A stretch of DNA of 64,000 bases from Ascocoryne sarcoides NRRL 50072 (taxonomy: Eukaryota; Ascomycota; Leotiomycetes; Helotiales; Gelatinodiscaceae), in the NCBI GenBank assembly GCA_000328965.1, contig KB205943.1, positions 2,539,378 through 2,603,377 of the forward strand, read 5' to 3'. The position numbers and the translations under genes were made by a program. Below the pieces are notes generated by a model, which had not been told where the DNA came from, searched no databases, and saw only the letters and a program-made list of their open reading frames with translations. Positions 57,300 through 64,000 of this stretch are shown piece after piece; position 1 is the first letter of the stretch, and every line of letters begins with the position of its first letter.

Positions 57300-58864
57300 C
57301 TTTGTGCTTTGCGGCGAATTCCGTTCTTCAAAAGGTAGGATACCAAAGCCGCGGATCAGATTGTCTGCTACCAATGAATGGTGGGAGCAAGGCGGGAAAA
57401 CAACAACAATAAGGACTCGAGGAGCCACACGATAATTCTACAATACAAAACCGATGAACCTTCCCTCCAACCTTGGGGAGACCTCTTTTAAAGCCATCCA
57501 ACGGAGCAAAGCCCACGCCCACCACCACCACTATCATCCCGGAAACTTTTACCTTCCACAATCGACAAAGGGCTTCCCCTTAGCGTTATCGCACTGTCAC
57601 GCTACGCGGCGATCAACCACCTTGTGTAAAGCCCAACTGCATCCGCATGCGTGTCGATACCATGAACACAGATAACGTCTGCCTCCTCCACAAATGACAT
57701 GCGTGCACCACATCGACGCCAAGAAGCTTAATGTCGTGATAGTGACCTTTGGTTGGCGGGTGAGATGCGGGCGTCCGCCGCCATCGCTGTACCACCTGCC
57801 GGTTGTAGGATGGCTTGCCGAGAGAGATAGGGGCAGGAGAAGCCGGGCCAATGATGGGAGCAGACCTTACAGGAAGAGGAGGGAGACTAGGGAGGGAGCG
57901 GGTATTTCTTCTCTTGGCTACTCGATTCCTCTGTCCACTTTTTCTTCCAGAACTTCTCCTCTTTCCGCTTTTTTTTTGGCCCTGACCCTTTTTTTTCTGT
58001 TACGAAATACAAGCACATCACTTGGCTTTCTCCGCATCACGCCGTTGGCAATGTGCCCAGTGCGCATCACAGGTTTGACATACGGAGTCGTATCTCTATT
58101 CCTCTCTTCAATTCTCAAAAATACATCACAGGATGTATGATAAGTATAGAAAACCCAGACCCCCTTGCTCGATCCCTTGCGGCTCGCTTCGCTTCTCCGT
58201 GACCCCACTCGCTATTTCCGACACCGGGACGTCGCGGACTTTACATGGAAAGTCTCCTGTGTCCCTTTTTAAAATTAACGGTTGGCTTTGAAGAAGCTTT
58301 GTGCGTGATGGATGTGGCGAAGCGGCACCTTTTCATAAGTCATTTATATTTCTCAGCGTCGCCGGTGACTCCCGCGTCCGGATCTTGGAGGTTTGGTGAG
58401 TTTCCTGTTCTGTTGTTGTGAGGTGCAGGGATCGTACGAGGAGTAACGGGCGCGGATTGTTGATGTTGGATCTAACGGCAGTTTAGTCATGGCGTTTTGC
58501 AATAGAATGAGAATGAGGCCTGGGTTTTAGTTGATTCGATACTCGCGCTCGCGACTTCGCCTTCGCCTCTCCTCTCGTCCATCAATTCCAAGTGGGACTC
58601 TCTGCAAACCAGAGGCGAGGACGACGATACGAACCTAATTTTCTAGGGGGAGAGATTCTTGGCGTTCACGGGTAGCCACGAGCACACGACTTGTATAAAA
58701 CTATGGCGATATCGATATGTTCACAGAGTTCAAGGTGGTTTTTGTCACGTAGAGAGGGATATTACAAGGTTAATGTCCCTATTGTATCTAAACTGAAGCC
58801 AAAAAAAAAACATTCCGGGATATTTAATTGCTTTGGTATGTTTACAACGAAGATCACCTCGATT
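57300..58864. other. Upstream region of the permease gene
   Basis: 1.6 kb between the permease start and the stop of the hypothetical membrane protein, both on the minus strand. It probably holds the permease promoter and a long leader. The 148-codon frame at 57694-58140 is low-complexity and is not called. Confidence 0.45.
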
Positions 58865-59536
58865 TTAATCCCTGCCAGCCTCCTCCTCCTCCCGCCGCAT
58901 GCCGCCCTCTTCTTGGCTGCAGTGATATGCAAACCCCAGAACAACGAGCATAATATGAGCCAGCAGAGGTAGAAACCGAATTCGAACACCAAGCAAGAGG
59001 ACAGCCGCTAAGGTTTCCCTGCATATCATCATTAGTTTTAACAAAAGAACAATAACGTAAGCGAGTCGTAATACAACGATGTTCTCCAGGTGCCACTCCC
59101 GATGTACGATAACCCATACAACTGCATACAGGCTAAGCGCAACGATCTCAACGCGGAAAGGCACCCACGCAGCCCCTGGTCCGCTTAGGAGCCCGAGAAG
59201 TTCACTTCCTGTCAGGTCGTCCAGATAGAGAGGAAGCAGCTCCTCAGCCAGCAGAATGAATTCGCCGGCCTCTAGGAGGGAGCCTAACCTCCAGAGTCCC
59301 ATGCAAATCTCGAACATCTCTCTGATGGGCGTGTCAAGGTCTCTTGGGTTTCGTATCTCGAGGTACAAGAAGCGCCAGCTGTAGTACATGTCCCATAGGG
59401 CTGTTAGAGAGACAGCCACGCTTAGGAGGTTAACAAGAGCTGGTCTGTGAAAGAATGAGCCTAACCGTGTTTTGCTTGACAACAAATGCCATCCTTGTCG
59501 TGCGCAAATAGTCATTAAGAAGTCCGTCCAATGCAT
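58865..59536 (-). CDS. Putative membrane protein, unknown function
   Basis: Open frame of 223 aa from an ATG at 59536 (MHWTDFLMTICARQGWHLL). Several hydrophobic stretches could span a membrane: PALVNLLSVAVSLTALW, VEIVALSLYAVVWVIV, VVLRLAYVIVLLLKLMM and FLPLLAHIMLVVLGFAY. The C-terminus is charged (EEGGMRREEEEAGRD). I do not recognise a family. In favour: a start codon, length, and a believable alternation of hydrophobic helices and polar loops. Against: no conserved motif, isolation, and an imperfect tandem repeat immediately upstream. It may be a lineage-specific gene or a chance frame. Confidence 0.4.
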   Translation of the reverse strand: MHWTDFLMTICARQGWHLLSSKTRLGSFFHRPALVNLLSVAVSLTALWDMYYSWRFLYLEIRNPRDLDTPIREMFEICMGLWRLGSLLEAGEFILLAEELLPLYLDDLTGSELLGLLSGPGAAWVPFRVEIVALSLYAVVWVIVHREWHLENIVVLRLAYVIVLLLKLMMICRETLAAVLLLGVRIRFLPLLAHIMLVVLGFAYHCSQEEGGMRREEEEAGRD

Positions 59537-60971
59537 GTTGAATGTTGGACTATACAGTATCCTAGTAGCTGATAAGTCGTTCTATTGGTTGTTAGATTAT
59601 GCAATGTCCCAGCAGCTGATGAAAAGTTCTGTTGGTTCTCCTTAACAAAAGAAACAGAAGTATGGATAAGTATATGCCATCAGATCCATCTGTTTTATTG
59701 TACAACTGTTTTGGTTGATAACAATGCTAGGCTGTTCACTACAATCAATAATGCAACGCTTTCTTCTGTCTACTCTGGATACAAACAAATAAACAATGGT
59801 ATAGAGCCTCAACTAGTATAAAGAACGTGGCGAAGGAACAATTGTTTTGGTTAAACAAGGGTGTAACAATAGCCTCCACGCTGCTGGTTTTATGAGCGAC
59901 CGACCACCTTATAAACAGAGCCTCGGAATGTGAATACAGAATAGTTAATTGTCTTCTAGAAATCTAGTGGCAAAGGCACAAGATTATAACACGCTTCTAT
60001 GCGTCTAAGGTGGCCTTGTCTTTTTACTTTTGCTCAAAGCATCAAGATTTGTATTTCTAATAACCCTCAAAGCTATACAAGTTAAACGTGTTAAGGGATG
60101 TGCTTTGCGACAACTTTTCCTCGCATTCAGCCCTCTCGCCACACCAAAATAGAATATAGTACATGTACCAGCATACAAAAGCTGTACGAAATCATGCACT
60201 TATAGATGTCTTAAGTTTTGCATACTACCAGTATAAATCTGTGCAAATCGGCCAGAATTGAATTTTCTTAAATGGGCCAGGATGTAAACTACAACGCCGG
60301 CACCTAGCTATATCAACATTGCAAGTTGAGAAATAAATCAATTAAGAAACAAATGAAGATTTACTGGCGGATGCTATGCAGGCAAAAGAAAGCCATTCCG
60401 ACCAAAGTTCTCCGACGGTTGATAAAGGCGTAATAGCGAAGTCGCGAAGACAAGTATAATATACGATTACTATTGCTCAAGACAATAGCCTCTGGGCTGC
60501 GAGAAACCTTCCTTCAGGATCAATCGGCTATTATACAGTCAATGTTCATGTTCGCATTCGCTTCGTACATCCGCCATCCGCTGCACTGCGGCGTAATTCT
60601 CGTCCGGTTTCTAGACGGCCAAATTCCCTACCGAACCAACCACGGCGTTAGGAGCGGACTTTACAAAGTTACAACAACCCATCTAATAACCCCAGCAGAA
60701 GTTAAACACAAAACGCTCTAAAAGCTAAAAGAAGCTGTATATCCAGCGTAAGGGATGTATTTCCAAGAGGGCGGAGAGTTTCTCATCCCGACTCAAATTG
60801 TAGCACTCGGATTTAGAGACGAGCGAGTCATGGCTAGCTAGGAACGAGCAAGATTTATCAACATGGCATTGAACAGGAGAGGTCTCCCAATGTACGAAGT
60901 ATATAAGAAGATATGGCACACAGTAGAAAACATGCACCTTCAAGAACAACAAGTCCAAACAAACCGCCATC
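59537..60971. other. Intergenic region with a short tandem repeat
   Basis: 1.4 kb between two divergent genes. It contains the imperfect 47-base tandem repeat at 59547-59641 and AT-rich sequence beyond it. The frame at 60473-60721 has no ATG and no family features. The right end is the promoter of the short-chain dehydrogenase gene. Confidence 0.4.
59547..59641. repeat. Imperfect tandem repeat, two 47-48 base copies
   Basis: Copy one (59547-59594) and copy two (59594-59641) align without gaps. They share cores such as agctgat and ttggtt. About 15 of 48 positions differ, most by transitions. The excess of transitions resembles RIP decay but the sample is small. It lies directly upstream of the hypothetical membrane protein frame. 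Confidence 0.5.
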
Positions 60972-62022
60972 ATGGGAATTCTCGGCCTCCTCAAACAGCC
61001 ATTTCAGACCCTCCATCTCCCACCTCCCAACTCCTTCGAATCCCAAACAGTGCTCATTACAGGTGCCAACACAGGCTTAGGTCTTGAGACAGCGCGCCAT
61101 ATGGTCACCCTCGGGGCTGCAAAAGTCATCCTCGGGGTACGTACGCTCTCCAAAGGCCTCACAGCCAAAGCAGACATCGAAGCGACAACAGGGAAACCCA
61201 ATGTCGTCGAGGTATGGGAACTAGACCTTGCGAGTTTTGACAGCGTGAAGAGGTTCGCTGAAAGAGCGAAGCGGCTCCCGAGGCTCGACGCCGCTGTCAT
61301 GAATGCTGGTCTTGCAAGCGGGAGCTGGAACATTACCTCTGATGGTTGGGAACGCGGGCTCCAGGTCAATGTTTTGAGCACGACTTTGCTGAGTTTGTTG
61401 CTTTTACCACTTCTCGTCAAGACTGGGGAGACTTTTCCGGGGGCACGCCCTCACTTGACAATTGTGGCTAGCGATATGGCTGACATGGCTGCTTTCAAAG
61501 AGCGTGGCGAGGCGAATATCTTGGAGGCATTGAATAACGAGGAACGATGGGAAGCGGGGCAGCAACTTGCCCTGACCGAGAGATACTCGGTTACCAAGCT
61601 CTTTAACCTCTACATGTTGGAGTCCATTTCACACTTATTCGGGAAGGATCCAACGGTGGTTGTAAATAGCCTTACGCCAGGGTTTTGCAAGTCGGAATTA
61701 ATGTCGAGAGAACCTGGTGTACCTGCCGCTTTGAAGGTTATGCAGGCTTTGGTGGGTCGGACGACCGCCGAAGGAAGTAAGACTCTTGTGCATGCTGTGT
61801 TTCAGGGAAAGCAGACTCACGGAAAGTTCTTGGAGAATCAAAAGATACGAGAGTGAGTTTGACGATTTAACTACATCATTGGGCTTTGGCTGACAATATG
61901 TGAGCTCCGGTCTTCTAGTGACATCAAAAGAAGGGCAATTCTTGAGGGCAAAGATTTGGTCTGAGATTCTAGAGGTTTTGAAGACTGTGGCGCCAGAGAC
62001 TAAGGAGATTGCTAAAGTTTAA
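60972..62022 (+). CDS. Short-chain dehydrogenase/reductase
   Basis: NAD(P)-dependent oxidoreductase with a Rossmann fold. Two exons (60972-61852 and 61905-62022) give 332 aa. The first begins MGILGLLKQPFQTLHLPPPN. The cofactor motif TGANTGLG (TGxxxGxG) lies at about residue 30, followed by LDLAS and NAG. The catalytic Ser is in IVASD and the pair Tyr-x-x-x-Lys is YSVTK. NSLTPGFCKSEL follows, as in classical SDRs of the retinol-dehydrogenase/WW-oxidoreductase type. The second exon is inferred because only one frame there continues the family C-terminus (VTSKEGQFLRAKIWSEILEV). It requires a GAG acceptor rather than the commoner CAG/TAG, so that junction is less certain. Without splicing the frame would stop at 61856. 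Fungal relatives often act on secondary metabolites; the substrate is unknown. Confidence 0.9.
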
Positions 62023-62306
62023 GGTCGGGTGTTTTCGGATATGATAATGTTTGAACATGGGATTATATGTAGAGAGTGGTAGCAGCTCTAATAGCTTGAA
62101 AAGGCACATTCTCACTTCGTCTTTCATAAGCGAGAAGTGACAAAGTTTATAGCAGACAAATTCAGCAAGATACATATATCCACTCGACAAGGAGAGAAAG
62201 AACTCAAGAAAACGACTGAAGTTTGCGGAAATGAATTATGAGATAATGTATTGTATAACGCAAGTGTTGTGTTGATTCAATTAGAGCTATGGCCCAATAT
62301 CGTTCA
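62023..62306. other. Region between convergent genes
   Basis: 284 bases between the stop of the short-chain dehydrogenase gene (+) and the stop of UTP3 (-). It should hold both 3' ends. Nothing else is seen. Confidence 0.45.
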
Positions 62307-64000
62307 TCACAACTTAATACTCTTAACCAATCCAGCCTTAATACCAGTCTTCTCTCCTCCGTATCCACCCCTATCCTCCCCACCCTTATACACCGCCCTC
62401 GTGCTCGCCAACTTCTTCTTCTTCTCCTCATACTTCTTCCTCTTTTTCACTCTGGGGTTCCTCACATCCTTCTTCCTCTTTGGCGCTAATCCCTGGTTCT
62501 TTTGAATTACATAACCGATCGCCCTCTTCCCGTCCTCATCCACCTCTCCTTCTACCACCCTCACAATCGCACCTTCAGCCTTAGCTTGTTTAATGGCATC
62601 CATCTTCGCTTGCTTGTCGTCCTTCTTCTTCTTCGATGTCTTGACAACCATATCATAGTACTCATCCTCTTCATCCCGGACAACTTTAGCTGGTTCATCA
62701 TCTCCGCTATCACTCTCGCCACCGAGAGCGGCACCCCCACGACCATACTCATCCAATTTTTTCCCCCGGTTCTCTGCTTCGGCATTAAGTCTTGCTTGGC
62801 GGTCTCTCAGCCGTTCGCGATGAGGTAAATCCGCATCACCACCTGCATCGCGGCCCGCATCTGCTCTCTTGTTTGCTTTCTGAGCAATCTGGGAGGTGTA
62901 AAACCGCAAGCTCTTCTTCTTTTGTGCCTTTTCTGCGGCGTCTTTAGCATCCATCGACTCTTCTTCGCCAAAATCAGAGTCATTGTCAGCAAGTACAACC
63001 TTCTTCGCTTTCTTGCCGACCTTCCGAGATTTGTGCATAAGGCTAGAGAGATCCGCCAGTTCCTCCTCGGTCTGTTTCATCTTTTGGGCACGAAGGGCTG
63101 TGGCTTCTCGGCGAGCAAACTCTTTCCTGCCTTTCTCAGTCTCGATCTCCTCCTGGATGCCATTTGTCTCTGGCTCGTCAACTTCATCCATTGAATCATC
63201 CTCTGACTCAACATTAACGGGAACAGAGGCCTTGAGCGATTTAACCTTCGACCAAAGCTCCCGACATTGAAGGAGGCTATCCATAACTACATGTTCCCGT
63301 AATTCTGCTGGGTCAATAGCTTTGGTTTCTCCCTCGCTTCCCTTCGCCGGAGATGTAAGGATCGTAAAATACATCGTGATGCTCGATAGGTAAGCGGCAA
63401 GTGCTCGAGATTTGATTGTGATCGTAGAGGTTCGGCCACCCGTGGCATTCGAGTTTTGTTCAGCCTCACCCTGCTGCTGTAAATCTGCCAAAACAGGCTG
63501 GAGCTGCATAAATTCATTCGCCAAGAACTCAAACTCGGGGTATCGTGTCTGCAGTATTCTCAAACGTTCTTCGGGACCCATTTCTGGCGTGATCTCAACA
63601 TCCTTCAGCACTTCTGTGACAACATCCCCTTCATCATCCTCATTTCCAGCATCCAGCCATTCGTTCTCATCAAATCCAAAATCAGCTTCTGACATCTTCT
63701 GGAGCTTCTTCTGCTGTATTCGTTTGGCCTCTGCTTCCTCTTCCAGTGCGTCTGCCTCAGTCTCAATCTGATCATTGTTATAATAATCTTTCCTCGAGGT
63801 TCCCCATCCCTCTGCATCCTCATCTTCTTCGTTTTGTTCCTCGTCTGGTCCCCCCCCATGCTTCTTCTTCTTCTTCGGCACTTCCTCTTCTTTGTCTTCG
63901 TCCTCGCTGTCATCGTCATAGCCTAAAATCTCTTCGTCGGAAGGTTCTAGCAGCGCTTCTATAAATCGGTCAATAATGGTGCTTTAGTAGGCTCCAGGAA
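62307..64000 (-). CDS. UTP3: Small-subunit processome protein Utp3/Sas10 (5' end outside window)
   Basis: Component of the SSU processome needed for early 18S rRNA processing in the nucleolus. A large coding exon runs from 63958 down to the stop at 62307 (about 550 codons). Upstream of 63958 the sequence reads as an intron (acceptor tttatag), so the first exon or exons lie beyond the right edge and the gene is partial. The Sas10/Utp3/C1D domain is recognisable (ERLRILQTRYPEFEFLANEF, LREHVVMDSLLQCRELWSKV). The C-terminal Sas10 domain ends the protein: KRAIGYVIQKNQGLAPKRKK, NPRVKKRKKYEEKKKKL and SIKL at the end. Between them are acidic and Lys-rich segments. It converges with the short-chain dehydrogenase gene. 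Confidence 0.95.

Noticed and set aside
57694..58140. 148-codon frame upstream of the permease
   Set aside because: Low-complexity Arg/Ser/Leu composition, no conserved motif, and a position in a presumed promoter and leader region.
57300..58864. Four HGATAR (GATA-factor) sites upstream of the amino-acid permease, suggesting nitrogen control
   Set aside because: About four such sites are expected by chance on both strands of a region this long, so the sequence alone does not support enrichment.
59000..59060. Intron inside the hypothetical membrane protein frame (gttatt...atgcag)
   Set aside because: It would be only about 38 bases with a poor donor and would break the frame, while the unspliced frame is open.
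48448..62022. Secondary-metabolite gene cluster including the oxygenase, permease and short-chain dehydrogenase
   Set aside because: No polyketide synthase, peptide synthetase, terpene synthase or pathway regulator is present, and the genes are several kilobases apart.

Overview
The window is nuclear DNA from a filamentous ascomycete (Pezizomycotina). The evidence is many short introns (about 47-90 nt, GT...AG), typical fungal gene families, and a repeat carrying the mark of repeat-induced point mutation (RIP). The gene families resemble those of Leotiomycetes, but that placement is an inference. I support 18 protein-coding genes, one degenerate LTR retrotransposon and one MITE-like element. 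I found no tRNA, rRNA or CRISPR array.

Layout: 1-6.3 kb holds a YAK1/DYRK kinase gene (+) convergent with an RRM protein gene (-). At 6.5-6.7 kb there is a small inverted-repeat element. At 7.4-14.2 kb there is a large acidic protein of unknown function (+) and a mitochondrial PPR protein (-). DNA polymerase alpha POL1 (+) occupies 14.8-19.4 kb, with an MluI cell-cycle box in its promoter. At 19.6-25.7 kb lies a Ty1/Copia element with 223-bp LTRs and an ATTAG target duplication, full of stop codons. At 27.1-35.7 kb come the GTPase RBG1/DRG1 (+), a Spo12-like protein (-), a peroxisomal acyl-CoA dehydrogenase (-), a small secreted protein (-) and the GTPase LSG1 (-). LSG1 is head-to-head with LTV1 (+, 36.0-37.2 kb). 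SAC3 (+, to 42.6 kb) and CBF5 (+, to 44.8 kb) follow. The right third is more accessory: a second small secreted protein (-), a 2-oxoglutarate/Fe(II) oxygenase (-), a secreted GH18 chitinase with chitin-binding modules on both sides (-), an amino-acid permease (-), a weakly supported membrane protein (-), a short-chain dehydrogenase (+), and UTP3/SAS10 (-), which is cut by the right edge.

Functionally, several housekeeping genes concern ribosome assembly and RNA export (RBG1, LSG1, LTV1, CBF5, UTP3, SAC3). Only LSG1/LTV1 have an arrangement that suggests shared control. The right side contributes secreted and catabolic functions. I did not find a convincing new multi-gene system. The most interesting items are the RIP signature in the Copia element, its unusual LTR, the MITE, the run of tiny exons in RBG1, and two small secreted proteins.
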